Origin: JBDWFY01 sp965275915
Lineage (GTDB): Bacteria; Pseudomonadota; Alphaproteobacteria; Rhizobiales; Stappiaceae
Assembly: GCA_965275915.1 (NCBI GenBank)
Contig: CBDHYI010000008.1
Location: forward strand, 744,001-808,000
Length of the DNA stretch: 64,000 nucleotides
Direction of reading: 5' to 3'
This document shows positions 1 through 8,422 of the stretch, piece after piece (position 1 is the first letter of the stretch; every line of letters begins with the position of its first letter). The position numbers and the translations under genes are program-made. The notes below the pieces were generated by a model, which ran no database searches, was not told the origin of the DNA, and saw only the letters and a list, made by a program, of their open reading frames with translations.

Positions 1-499
1 GTTCTGAGCAATTTGCAAAACCCGCAAACAGAAACCGATCCAGGCACGCATGTCCGGGAGACCCGGAGAATCTTTGCAATTCCTCAATTCGTCGGAGAGG
101 TGGAGACGGCGTTAGAGTGTGAGTGGACCGTTTGCGATTAATGTTATGATTTCATGTAAAAAAAGAGCTTCAGACCTTCGAGAAGTTGATCTTTATCTGA
201 GCCCGGTCATCCCGGTTTGCGGACTGTGGATGGTCTTGTGAATCACAAAGCCCGGGCTTGTCCATGGGTGGTCTGAAAAAAAGCCGGGCAGGAGGCTCCT
301 GCATGCTGATGTAGGAGCTCTGTTGTTTCAACGCGTTTTCAATGTTGCGATAAAAAATTAGAAGTGTGAAAACTTCATGTCTGTTGAATGGTCCAGGTCA
401 GCTTGGCGGACTGATATGAACCGGAGCGAGGACACGATTCCGGCAGGCTGACCTGAACCAGTTTGTGCATGTCTGTCTTGTCGATCAGGACATGCGAAC
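1..499. other. No gene supported; palindrome
   Basis: I see no convincing gene here. A perfect 12-bp palindrome (AAGCCCGGGCTT) lies at 248-259 and a related GC-rich run follows at 282-290, downstream of the small minus-strand gene that ends at 500. They could form transcript-end hairpins, but no clear T-tract follows. Confidence 0.4.
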
Positions 500-688
500 C
501 TATGTACCAGCGGCCCGGGGCGTGCCGAAAACCCGGCGTGTCCCTTTGGGGACCGCTGTTGTTTCGGACGGACGGCTAATCCGCTCATAGATGCGACGCA
601 CAGTTTTCTTGAAAAGTTCATTCTGCATTTTCGTCGCTGTGTACCGGACACCGACTTCATCCATATGATATTGACTGTTCGCTTTCAT
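500..688 (-). CDS. Small uncharacterised protein, 62 aa
   Basis: A short open frame with a strong ribosome site (AAAGGAG, about 9 nt before the ATG at 688); a TTG seven codons upstream is less likely. The protein starts MKANSQYHMDEVGVRYTA and is rich in basic residues (KKTVRRIYERISR), with no membrane segment or recognisable domain. It is monocistronic, with more than 100 nt free on each side. I do not recognise the family. The good Shine-Dalgarno is the main reason to believe it is translated. Confidence 0.45.
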   Translation of the reverse strand: MKANSQYHMDEVGVRYTATKMQNELFKKTVRRIYERISRPSETTAVPKGTRRVFGTPRAAGT

Positions 689-886
689 CTCCGCGTTCTC
701 CTTTGCCAAGGACCTTCGTTCTGGTACTAAGGTAAAGATTGCGCCTTAAGGTGGCATGTCCGATCCGTTAAATCTTTGTAATCAAGACGAAAAAACAGCT
801 AAATATATGTTTTTAATACTTAATATTGGCCGGAATGTTTGCAGATATTGCAACCGGAACAGTAGACGATGACCCGAAAGTCGGTT

Positions 887-910
887 ATTTTGTTACCATG
901 GTAACAAAAT
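887..910. promoter_or_regulatory. 24-bp perfect palindrome over a start codon
   Basis: The arm ATTTTGTTACCA is followed directly by its exact reverse complement, giving a 24-bp perfect inverted repeat with no spacer. Its centre coincides with the ATG at 898-900, which is the preferred start of the following gene. An AT-rich stretch at 795-826 just upstream could hold the promoter. Such a site is typical of an operator for a dimeric repressor; autoregulation by the small protein encoded next is an inference. Confidence 0.6.
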
Positions 911-1146
911 CCGTTGAACGAACGCAAACGGGCGTTCGGATCGCCAGTCCCCTGCTGAAGGTCCTCAAGGGTCTGGCGGAATATAAAGACATGAGCCTGG
1001 GCGATTTGCTTGAGGGGATCGTGCTTCATGCCTTTGAAGGCAAAAGCGCGTTTTCGCCTGAGACACTCGCCGTCATTGAGAAGCTGAGGGATGTCTATGG
1101 GTGTGATCTGACCAGCAAGGACAGCCACCGCTTTGTTGAGGAGTGA
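898..1146 (+). CDS. Small uncharacterised partner protein of an SRPBCC gene
   Basis: An 82-residue protein beginning MVTKSVERTQTGVRI and continuing with a mostly helical region (LLKVLKGLAEYKDMSLGDLL). The frame is open further upstream (ATG at 835, TTG at 826), but proteins of this type that I recall begin close to the ERTQTGVR segment, so I prefer the ATG at 898, which lies in a palindrome. No Shine-Dalgarno is visible at either start. Its stop is 3 nt before the SRPBCC-like gene, so the two are probably cotranscribed. The shape resembles small DNA-binding proteins, but no HTH or ribbon-helix-helix can be proven by eye. Confidence 0.6.
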   Translation: MVTKSVERTQTGVRIASPLLKVLKGLAEYKDMSLGDLLEGIVLHAFEGKSAFSPETLAVIEKLRDVYGCDLTSKDSHRFVEE

Positions 1147-1149
1147 ACA

Positions 1150-1586
1150 ATGCGGCGAGCCTATTGCCACGAGATAGAGGTCGACGGGTCAGCAGACAAT
1201 GTTCTGCCTCTCTTTACGGCCCGGGGGGGGAAGACTGGGTCCCCGGATGGGTGCCGGCCTGTCTTCATCCTGAAACCGGTGAGACGACTGAGGAGATGCT
1301 TTTTACGACCGGCGCAGGCGATGAAAGGACCTATTGGACTTGCCTGAAACGGGAACCGGAGCGCCTGCACGTCCGCTACTTGAGGATCACCCCGGCTTCG
1401 CGCATTGCATTTGTTGACGTGGCATGCCGGGCCGTTGGAGCCGACCGGACGGCTGTTCGCATCGCCTATGATATTCATGCCCTCAACCAGCAGGGGCAGA
1501 TGTATCTTGAGGCAATGAACGATGTTGCCTTCTCCGAAATGATTGCGGAGTGGGCGGTGCTTATCGGCACAATGCGTGCGCTGTAA
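1150..1586 (+). pseudogene. SRPBCC-family gene with frameshift at a G8 run
   Basis: Two frames together encode one protein. The ATG frame gives MRRAYCHEIEVDGSADNVLPLFTARG, ending as sense in a run of eight G at 1223-1230. The conserved part (EDWVPGW, HPETGETTEEMLFTTG, then RYLRITPASRIAFVDV) continues in another frame to the stop at 1586. Restoring the frame needs one more G or two fewer. The fold suggested is START/SRPBCC (polyketide-cyclase-like ligand binding), about 145 aa. The defect may be a real mutation, a phase-variable homopolymer, or a base-calling error. Confidence 0.6.
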
Positions 1587-1657
1587 CAAAGGATTTGGCT
1601 AACGGGGCGTGCCGGTCTCTCTCAAGCAGGAGGCCGGGCGAGGGTGAGCGGGCCCAC

Positions 1658-2335
1658 TCAGCTCACCATACGGTCTTCGAGCGCATTGTGTGCGATCTCG
1701 CTGCCATAGCAGATAAGGATATCTCCCGGTAACAGATCCAAACGCTCGCCGATCTGATGAAAGTCTCGATCTTTGCCGTTGCGAACCGCCAAAAAGGTGA
1801 TCGGATTTTCGGCATTTTCCAGTGAATCGATCGTTTGCCCGGCTTCACCGTGAAAAGTATGCTCGGCGATGCTGTAACCATCATCAAGTTGCAGGATACG
1901 CTGATAGCGGCGCTTGCCAAGATCGGTAAAGCGTATCAGGAGCTTTCCGATCAAGTCGCACATGAACCGGTCGAGCGGCCGGTAACAGGTCATCATGACA
2001 ACGATGCCGATTGCCGCGGCGATTGTCAGAAGCTGAGCGAAGATTGCCGCGGCATCTTCATGCACATCGACCATGGCAACGATAAAGGTCGCTGACACGG
2101 AAACCAGGCCGAGATTTCCAAGGATCATCAGGAACACCAGGATACGGCGCCGGATCGGATAATTGACGATCATCTCCGATTCATGGGTTGTGAAGCCGGT
2201 GCCTGTGAGCGCTGAAAGACACTGGAAGCGGGCAACGGAGTCCGGCAGGCCGGTCAGGCGCATAGCGACGCTGGCAATCCGTACCACGCTGACGGAGAGC
2301 GCCAGCAGAATTGCAATTGTGAGAGCGGCCGCCAC
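1658..2335 (-). CDS. Membrane protein with C-terminal TrkA_C (RCK_C) domain
   Basis: About 225 aa. Two or more hydrophobic segments at the N-terminus (VAAALTIAILLALSVSVV and a second around ILVFLMILGNLGLVSVSA) flank a segment LSALTGTGFTTHESE that resembles the selectivity-filter region of Trk-type potassium transporters. The C-terminal third (AEHTFHGEAGQTIDSLEN to the end, with ITFLAVRNGK and LLPGDILICYG) is a typical TrkA_C ligand-binding domain. I choose the GTG at 2335, with GAGG upstream. The longer frame to 2434 would translate a dispersed repeat element. Last gene of a probable five-gene minus-strand run. Confidence 0.7.
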   Translation of the reverse strand: MAAALTIAILLALSVSVVRIASVAMRLTGLPDSVARFQCLSALTGTGFTTHESEMIVNYPIRRRILVFLMILGNLGLVSVSATFIVAMVDVHEDAAAIFAQLLTIAAAIGIVVMMTCYRPLDRFMCDLIGKLLIRFTDLGKRRYQRILQLDDGYSIAEHTFHGEAGQTIDSLENAENPITFLAVRNGKDRDFHQIGERLDLLPGDILICYGSEIAHNALEDRMVS

Positions 2336-2343
2336 CCTCAGCG

Positions 2344-2450
2344 CTGCCTCAGGGCAATTCTCGCGATCCCCGGATCGCGTGAAATGCCCCAACTCTTTGT
2401 TTTCACGCGTATCCTTGTCGCGAAGGTGATGCAACCTTCACGGGATACGC
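2344..2450 (-). repeat. Structured intergenic repeat, copy A
   Basis: This 107-bp element fills the whole space between the preceding gene's stop (2450) and the GTG of the TrkA_C gene (2335). Read on the minus strand it is roughly 90 percent identical to copy B at 30005-30110. It contains successive inverted repeats: CGTGAAGG with CCTTCGCG (one wobble pair), CGCGTGAAA with TTTCACGCG, and CGCGATCC with GGATCGCG. Loop bases differ from copy B while stems stay paired. Its last bases (GAGGCAG) lie about 8 nt from the start codon. Confidence 0.8.
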
Positions 2451-3289
2451 TATAGGCCGTCATGTCCGGCCGCAAAGGCGCTTTCAAGGAAACCGGATAA
2501 CCCCGATGGCAAATCGTCGAGTGCCAGCAATTCCTCCGCCGTGGCAATCGCGCCCACGAACCCTTCCTTGTGCCAGTGACCGGGCGCCGGCGCGGGAGGC
2601 AAATCCGATGGGTCAAGATGCGGCCAGGGATTGACGTAAAAATAAGGCTGCTCATAACTCTCATCTCCCGGCGACATGCCAACACCGATGCCCTGCGCTG
2701 TTTCCGGGTCACCGCCTTCCAGGCTGACATAGGTTGCGATATCAAAATGATGCGGCCAGCATCGAACCGGACTCGGCCCCGGTGCAAGTGTGCGTTTTTC
2801 CCCGGCGAAACGCGTCAGGGTGGAATGGGCAAGTTCGAACCACGCGCCCAGCACCTTCAATCGCTCCGCTTCACCGGAAATATCAAGCCGATCCAGTGCG
2901 GCAACGTCGGCAGGAAGACTGTAGGGCAGGTTGATCGGAGCGGATGTGTTGAGGCCCGCATCAGTCAGGTGGTCGTCAACCCACTGCTGCACTTCGTGGT
3001 GCGAAAGTCCATCCAGATCAACGAAAGTCGATGATGTTGCGGTAAAACCCAGCCGGAATGGAAAAAACCGGAGCGTGACGAAACAATCGCCACTGTTGCC
3101 GGGAAGTGGTTGAGATTTGAAATGCCTGGCCTCATCGTCCCATCCGAGATTGGAATGGCTGTCGTCCGGCGCAGGCGTCAGGTTGGCGCGGGCGGCGCGG
3201 CTTAGGAACTGAACAGCCGCGTGGGCCAGATTGCGTGCGGCAGCGAGGTCAGCCGGAGCGTGGGTTTTCAAATCAGATGCGTCAATCAT
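2450..3289 (-). CDS. Uncharacterised protein, 279 aa
   Basis: A soluble protein with no signal peptide or membrane segment, starting MIDASDLKTHAPADLAAARN. Ribosome site GGAGACC precedes the ATG. It is rich in Trp, Pro and His in the C-terminal half, with RCWPHHFDIATYVSLEGG and GIGVGMSPGDESYEQPYFYV; this histidine-containing core may bind a metal or cofactor, which is speculation. It recalls DUF5996-type proteins only in the WPHHFD segment. It sits 60 nt downstream of the Rieske-ThDP gene and is probably in the same transcript. Confidence 0.65.
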   Translation of the reverse strand: MIDASDLKTHAPADLAAARNLAHAAVQFLSRAARANLTPAPDDSHSNLGWDDEARHFKSQPLPGNSGDCFVTLRFFPFRLGFTATSSTFVDLDGLSHHEVQQWVDDHLTDAGLNTSAPINLPYSLPADVAALDRLDISGEAERLKVLGAWFELAHSTLTRFAGEKRTLAPGPSPVRCWPHHFDIATYVSLEGGDPETAQGIGVGMSPGDESYEQPYFYVNPWPHLDPSDLPPAPAPGHWHKEGFVGAIATAEELLALDDLPSGLSGFLESAFAAGHDGL

Positions 3290-3349
3290 GGCTGGTCTCC
3301 GTTCGGCAGCACGTTGCGGCGCCGGCTGTTTCGGGTGCCGGCAGCTTTC

Positions 3350-5326
3350 TCAGACAAGTTCGGCATCTGTCATGACTTCAACAAGTGCCGGACCGTTATG
3401 GGCAAGGGCTTCGGCGATCGCCTGTTCCAAGTCGCGCGCCTCTGTTACCCGGACGCCGTGACCACCGCAGAGGCGCGCGAACGCGGCGAAGGACGGATTG
3501 TGAAGATCGGTCTCCCAAACAGGCCATTCGCCCGCCCGCTGCTCTTTGGAGATTTTGCCCAATTGCGAATTGTTCAGCAGAATATGGGTGATATCCATCC
3601 CGTATTTGACGGCTGTGGTGAAATCCATCGGATACTGGCCGAAACCGCCATCGCCGGATATAGAAACCACCTTTCGTCCCGCATAGTCCGCAAAATCCTG
3701 CGTTGCCGACCAGGCCCCCATCGCGGCAGGAAATCCGAAACCGATGGAACCGAGATAGCCGGACATCAGAACCCGCTGTCCTTTTGTTTCGAAGTAGCGG
3801 CCGAAGGAATAGGTGTTGTTGCCGACATCGACGGCGATAACGGCATCGTCCGGACAGAGCTCGGACAGTGTCTTGAAAACGGCTGCCGAGTGGACCCCCT
3901 GGCCAAGATCTTCCGCAAGGCGGGTCTCCTTTTCGGCCCGCCATATATCCCAGCGTTCGGCAAGCTCGGACATTTGATCCTCACGACTTCCCGATGCGGT
4001 GACCTGCGGGCTGACAGCGGAACAGAACGCTCCGATTTCCCCCCAGACTGGCAGGGCGACCGGATGGAACTTGCCGAGTTGCATGCGTTCGAAATCGACC
4101 TGGATAATCGGTTTTGACCGGTCGATCCCCGTATGGTTGGCAAACGAGGAACCCAGCGAAATGATCAGATCGGATTCATTCATGAACCAGCTGGCGATCG
4201 GTGTCCCGGAGCGTCCCAGAACGCCGGCGGCGTTGGGATGCGTATCCGGAATGAGCCCCTTGCCCTTGAAGGTTGTCAGGATCGGTGCGCCGATTTTTTC
4301 ACCCAGCGCAATCACCGCTTCCCGTGCTTCGATGGCACCATAACCCATCACAATGATCGGTCGTTTTGCCCCGTTGATCATTGCCGCGGCCTGATCCAGA
4401 TCATCCTTTGACGGCGCGACCACGGCGCCGCCGATCCGGCCGGTCGGGCTGCCTGCATCCGCATCGCTGGGAAGGGTCTGGACATCATCGGGGAAAATCA
4501 GGTGCGCAACATCCCGCTCGATGATCGCATTCTTGCAGGCGAGCGTCATCAGTTCCGCATGATTGGAGCTCGTCAAAACCGGCTGCGAGAAACGGGAGAC
4601 GGATTCGAAGGCGGAGTGTAGGTCGATGTCCTGGAAGGCTCCGGGTCCGAAAACCTGCGTCTGAACCTGGCCGGTCAGCGCCAGTACCGGAGCGCGGTCG
4701 ACTTTGGCATCCCACAGACCGGTGAGGAGATTGGTTGCACCCGGCCCGGCAATCGTGAGACAGGCGGCAGGCTTGCCGGTCAGTTTTCCGTAAGCGGATG
4801 CGGCAAAGGCGGCCGCTCCCTCATGGCGCACGCCGATATAGGTGAGATCGCCGTCCTGTGTCCGCAAGCGGATCGCATCCGCAAGGCCGAGATTGGAATG
4901 GCCGACCATGCCGAAGACACGCTTGACGCCCCAATTGACCATGGTTTCCGCCATCACGTCGGTGGTCGTGCGGGCGCGGGGCGGTTCCGGTTCAAGGCCG
5001 ACAAAGATTTCGCCGTCCCTGATATCGACCGCATAAAGCTGCTGGCCGGTGTCTTCATGACCGCCCGGAGGTGCACCGGTCAGCGGATGAAAATCCCAGC
5101 CGTGCCACGGGCACCGGATCCAGCATTGGCCTTCCACACCTTCCTCGATGGATCCCTCTCCGAGCGGGCCGCCCTGGTGCGGGCAATGGTTATCCATGGC
5201 CGCCCACTGACCCTGAAAATGCGACAGGCACAGTGAGACGGTGCGGGCCGTCACGGTTTTAACGCGGCCTTCGGGAAGGTCGTTGACATGGCCGACCTTG
5301 ATCCAGTCCAGGGTATGTTCGTTCAT
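3350..5326 (-). CDS. Rieske domain fused to ThDP-dependent enzyme (pyruvate-oxidase-like)
   Basis: Residues 7-112 form a Rieske [2Fe-2S] domain with ligands C48, H50, C72 and H75; the spacing between the two pairs (21 residues) is longer than usual. Residues 120-655 form a three-domain thiamine-diphosphate enzyme of the pyruvate oxidase/acetolactate synthase group. The catalytic Glu is E169 in RHEGAAAFAASAYG, and the ThDP/Mg motif runs from GDG at 558 to NN at 585-586. Such enzymes decarboxylate 2-oxo acids; the substrate is unknown. The fused Rieske domain could take electrons from the reaction. A strong site (GAGGAGG) precedes the ATG. The Rieske-GltS gene ends 33 nt upstream. Confidence 0.88.
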   Translation of the reverse strand: MNEHTLDWIKVGHVNDLPEGRVKTVTARTVSLCLSHFQGQWAAMDNHCPHQGGPLGEGSIEEGVEGQCWIRCPWHGWDFHPLTGAPPGGHEDTGQQLYAVDIRDGEIFVGLEPEPPRARTTTDVMAETMVNWGVKRVFGMVGHSNLGLADAIRLRTQDGDLTYIGVRHEGAAAFAASAYGKLTGKPAACLTIAGPGATNLLTGLWDAKVDRAPVLALTGQVQTQVFGPGAFQDIDLHSAFESVSRFSQPVLTSSNHAELMTLACKNAIIERDVAHLIFPDDVQTLPSDADAGSPTGRIGGAVVAPSKDDLDQAAAMINGAKRPIIVMGYGAIEAREAVIALGEKIGAPILTTFKGKGLIPDTHPNAAGVLGRSGTPIASWFMNESDLIISLGSSFANHTGIDRSKPIIQVDFERMQLGKFHPVALPVWGEIGAFCSAVSPQVTASGSREDQMSELAERWDIWRAEKETRLAEDLGQGVHSAAVFKTLSELCPDDAVIAVDVGNNTYSFGRYFETKGQRVLMSGYLGSIGFGFPAAMGAWSATQDFADYAGRKVVSISGDGGFGQYPMDFTTAVKYGMDITHILLNNSQLGKISKEQRAGEWPVWETDLHNPSFAAFARLCGGHGVRVTEARDLEQAIAEALAHNGPALVEVMTDAELV

Positions 5327-5359
5327 AGATGCCTCCTCACAGTGTGATTTGCCGGCCGG

Positions 5360-6982
5360 TCAGGACACGCCGCCATAGGCGATGCCGGACAGATCGGAAA
5401 TTTCCTTTTTCCAGGTTGTCAGGTCATCGGGGTTGAATTTCGACAGATGGTCGTGACCGCACGCGCGTGCCATCACCTGCATCAGCTCGACGGACGCCTC
5501 AAAGAAGTTGGTGAGCTGACGCGCTGACTTTTCAACGACGAGCCGGTTGACCAGATGCGGCTTCTGGGTTGCGATCCCGACGGGACAATTGTTGGTGTGG
5601 CAGGCACGCATGGCGATGCAGCCGATCGCCTGCATGGCGGAGTTCGAGAGGGCGATTGCATCCGCACCCAGGGCCAGGGCTTTGATGAAGTCAGCGGGTT
5701 TCCTGAGGCCACCGGTGATGACGAGCGTGACATCGCGACGCCCCGACTTGTCCAGGTGGCGGCGGGCGCGGGCAAGGGCAGGGATCGTGGGGACCGAAAT
5801 ATTGTCCCGGAAGATGATCGGTGCGGCTCCGGTGCCTCCGCCCCGCCCATCGAGAATGATATAGTCAACGCCCACTTCAAGGGCCGCATCAATGTCTTTC
5901 TCTATATGCTGGGCCGACAGTTTGTATCCGATCGGAATGCCGCCGGTGCGGTCACGCACTTTATCGGCGAAATCCCGGATTTGTGAAATCTCAGTCCATT
6001 CCGGGAAACGCGATGGAGAGATCGCGGATTCGCCCTCGCTGAGGCCGCGAACCTGCGCGATTTTTCCCTTTACCTTGGCACCCGGCAGATGGCCGCCCGT
6101 TCCGGTCTTGGCACCCTGACCGCCCTTGAAATGAAATGCCTGGACTTTGGCGAGTTTTTCCCAGTCAAATCCAAAGCGGGCGGACGCCAGTTCGTAAAAG
6201 TAGCGGGAATTCTCAGACTGTTCCTCAGGCAGCATGCCGCCTTCACCGGAGCAGATCCCTGTCCCTGCGAGTTCGGCGCCGCGCGCCAATGCCGTTTTTG
6301 CCGGTTCGGAAAGGGCGCCGAAACTCATGTCGGAAACAAACAGCGGAATTTTAAGCGTCAACGGTTTCTGTGCGTTCGGGCCGATAACGACTTCTGTGCC
6401 GACTTCATGATCGTCCAGAAGCGGCGGGCGATGCAGCTGAGCCGTGAGAATTTGAACATCATCCCAGTCCGGCAATTGCGCCCGTGGCACGCCCATTGCG
6501 TCAACCTGTCCGTGGTGACCGGTTTTGGAAAGGCCTTCTCTGGCATAGCGCTGGATCAGCGCGTTGTAGGGTTCTTCCTCGGTGCCGTGGCTGGTATCGG
6601 CATAAAGGCCGAGATACGTGTCGCGGTTGAACGGTTGCGGATTGTCCAGGGCCCAGGCATTGATTTCGTCCTCATCAACCAAAACCCTGCCGTCTTCGAT
6701 CCAGCTTCGGAATTTCGGCAGTGCTTCGGAGTTGTTATATTCGGACACGCCTGAATCGAGCCGGTAATCCCAGTAGTGAACGCCGCAGATCAGATTGTTG
6801 CCCCGGACAAACCCGTCGGACATGAGGGCGCCGCGATGGAGGCACCGTCCGTAAAACACCGATACCTCGTCGTCAAAGCGCACGACGACGAGATCGACGT
6901 CCCCCACCAACGCATATTGCGGCTTTCTGTTTTTGAGCTCCGCATAGGTCGCGACAGATACTTTATTCATTCCGGTCCCCAT
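5360..6982 (-). CDS. Rieske domain fused to FMN-binding glutamate-synthase-like domain
   Basis: 540 aa (ATG at 6970 is an alternative start). Residues 10-115 are a Rieske [2Fe-2S] domain with C47, H49, C66 and H69 (C-x-H-x16-C-x2-H). Residues 170-530 match the FMN/central domain of glutamate synthase large chain: SDMSFGALSEPAK, GEGGMLPEEQ, the FMN-site run GRGGGTGAAP, and the 3Fe-4S motif C455-x5-C461-x4-C466 followed by PVGIATQ. There is no glutaminase domain, so this is a stand-alone oxidoreductase of unknown substrate. It is cotranscribed with the Rieske-ThDP fusion, so the two may pass electrons within one pathway. Confidence 0.88.
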   Translation of the reverse strand: MGTGMNKVSVATYAELKNRKPQYALVGDVDLVVVRFDDEVSVFYGRCLHRGALMSDGFVRGNNLICGVHYWDYRLDSGVSEYNNSEALPKFRSWIEDGRVLVDEDEINAWALDNPQPFNRDTYLGLYADTSHGTEEEPYNALIQRYAREGLSKTGHHGQVDAMGVPRAQLPDWDDVQILTAQLHRPPLLDDHEVGTEVVIGPNAQKPLTLKIPLFVSDMSFGALSEPAKTALARGAELAGTGICSGEGGMLPEEQSENSRYFYELASARFGFDWEKLAKVQAFHFKGGQGAKTGTGGHLPGAKVKGKIAQVRGLSEGESAISPSRFPEWTEISQIRDFADKVRDRTGGIPIGYKLSAQHIEKDIDAALEVGVDYIILDGRGGGTGAAPIIFRDNISVPTIPALARARRHLDKSGRRDVTLVITGGLRKPADFIKALALGADAIALSNSAMQAIGCIAMRACHTNNCPVGIATQKPHLVNRLVVEKSARQLTNFFEASVELMQVMARACGHDHLSKFNPDDLTTWKKEISDLSGIAYGGVS

Positions 6983-7040
6983 TTTCTTCCAGCTTCAATG
7001 AATTCTAGCCGATAAGTTTGTATGTTTCTTGCGCTTGGCA

Positions 7041-8285
7041 TCAGGAAGTCAGTGGCTTTGCCGAGTGCTCGATCGGCTGCGTTTCGGGACAATCGCCCAT
7101 CGCCTCCACCCGCCGGGCGTACCACGACGCGCCGGGCGTGGCGGTCAGCCCGTGCAGGAGTGCGCTGATCCAGACAGCGTTGATGGCAATTGCAAGAATC
7201 GGCTCCGCCAGCTCGTGATCGATCTGGGGCACAATCAGCAGTGCGAACAGGGCCGTTGCGAGGCCCCGGGGACCGAACCATCCGAAAAACAGACGTGATA
7301 CGGGTGCGGCGTCAGTTCCTATGAGTGACACCCAGATCGCAAGCGGGCGGACAACAAACAGGCTGGTGATGATAATCGCCAGCATCGGCCATGAAAGGGC
7401 ATGCAGGGCCTCGGGCAAAAGGGCCAGCCCAAGCAGAAAGAAGGCACCCCATGTCAGAAGCTGTCCTTCGCTCTCGGTGAATTCATAAACGAATTTGCAC
7501 TGGCCCTTGATGATGTTGCCAAAGCAGAGGCCTGCCACGAAAGCGGAGATAAATCCGTTGCCTCCGATCGCACCCGCCAACAGGTAAGCCATCCCGGCCA
7601 TTGCGATGGCACCGACGCCCTCATATGGATCGGAGGTCAGATCGCGGGATTTGGCAAAAAGAAGGACGTGTCCTCCCACTGAACCGACAAGGATGCCGGC
7701 CAGGGGACCAAGCACCAACTGCAGGGCGCCGAATACCAGCCAGTTGGTTGTTCCCTGATCCATGACTTCGGCGCTGAGGCTGGCAAAAAGCAGAATGGCC
7801 GGCAGCGCAAGCCCGTCATTGAGACCGCTTTCAACCGTCAGCGCGCGCCGGGCCCGTGCGGGAACGGCCGGATTGGTGACGACAGCCTGACCAAGCGCAG
7901 CATCGGTGGGTGCAAGAATGGCTGCAACAAGGACGACCGCAACCAGAGGCCAGCCGGGAAGGAACGGATAAGCCGCCAGTGTGCCAAGTGCAATCGACAG
8001 AGGAAGTCCGAGAACGAGCATACGGCTGGGCCAGGTGTGCTGACGGCGTAAGGAAGCCAGGTCGATCTGGGCAGCGTCGAGAAACAAAAGGATGATCAGA
8101 GCAATCTCGGCGGTCAGGTGCAGGATTTCTTCCGTCTCGCCATGGGGCCACAACCCGGTCGTCGACAGCAGATAGCCGAAGCCCAGAAACAGCATCGGTG
8201 CTGTCAGCACCGATGCAGATACGCGTTTTGCGACCATTGCAAAACAGACCGTAAACAAGGCCAATAAGAGCAGGCCAAGTGTCAT
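7041..8285 (-). CDS. CPA1-type cation:proton antiporter
   Basis: 414 aa with about twelve hydrophobic segments and no long C-terminal cytosolic domain. The conserved stretch LAPTDAALGQAVVTN and VESGLNDGLALPAIL is the core of NhaP-type Na+(K+)/H+ antiporters; the Asn-Asp pair (ND) suggests electroneutral exchange. First gene of the minus-strand run and 58 nt ahead of the Rieske-GltS gene, so it may share its promoter. The last gene of the run carries a TrkA_C domain, which often accompanies ion transporters, so ion homeostasis is a plausible theme. Confidence 0.85.
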   Translation of the reverse strand: MTLGLLLLALFTVCFAMVAKRVSASVLTAPMLFLGFGYLLSTTGLWPHGETEEILHLTAEIALIILLFLDAAQIDLASLRRQHTWPSRMLVLGLPLSIALGTLAAYPFLPGWPLVAVVLVAAILAPTDAALGQAVVTNPAVPARARRALTVESGLNDGLALPAILLFASLSAEVMDQGTTNWLVFGALQLVLGPLAGILVGSVGGHVLLFAKSRDLTSDPYEGVGAIAMAGMAYLLAGAIGGNGFISAFVAGLCFGNIIKGQCKFVYEFTESEGQLLTWGAFFLLGLALLPEALHALSWPMLAIIITSLFVVRPLAIWVSLIGTDAAPVSRLFFGWFGPRGLATALFALLIVPQIDHELAEPILAIAINAVWISALLHGLTATPGASWYARRVEAMGDCPETQPIEHSAKPLTS

Positions 8286-8422
8286 ACTGTATTCCGATTC
8301 ATGATCAAAGGTCTCCCATTCCCTTTGTCAGATGATTGGAAGCTTACTATGGTTACAGTCAGCCTGAACTCATTTTTCTGTTTTTATGCGGAATTGGGCG
8401 GTGACGGCGATGTTATTCCGGT

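Noticed and set aside
1..141. Open frame from the left edge to a TAA at 139-141, possibly the end of a gene
   Set aside because: Another frame is also open over this part, the sequence has no recognisable domain, and it is too short to judge.
2336..2434. N-terminal extension of the TrkA_C gene
   Set aside because: It would translate the repeat element; a GTG with GAGG gives a natural membrane start at 2335.
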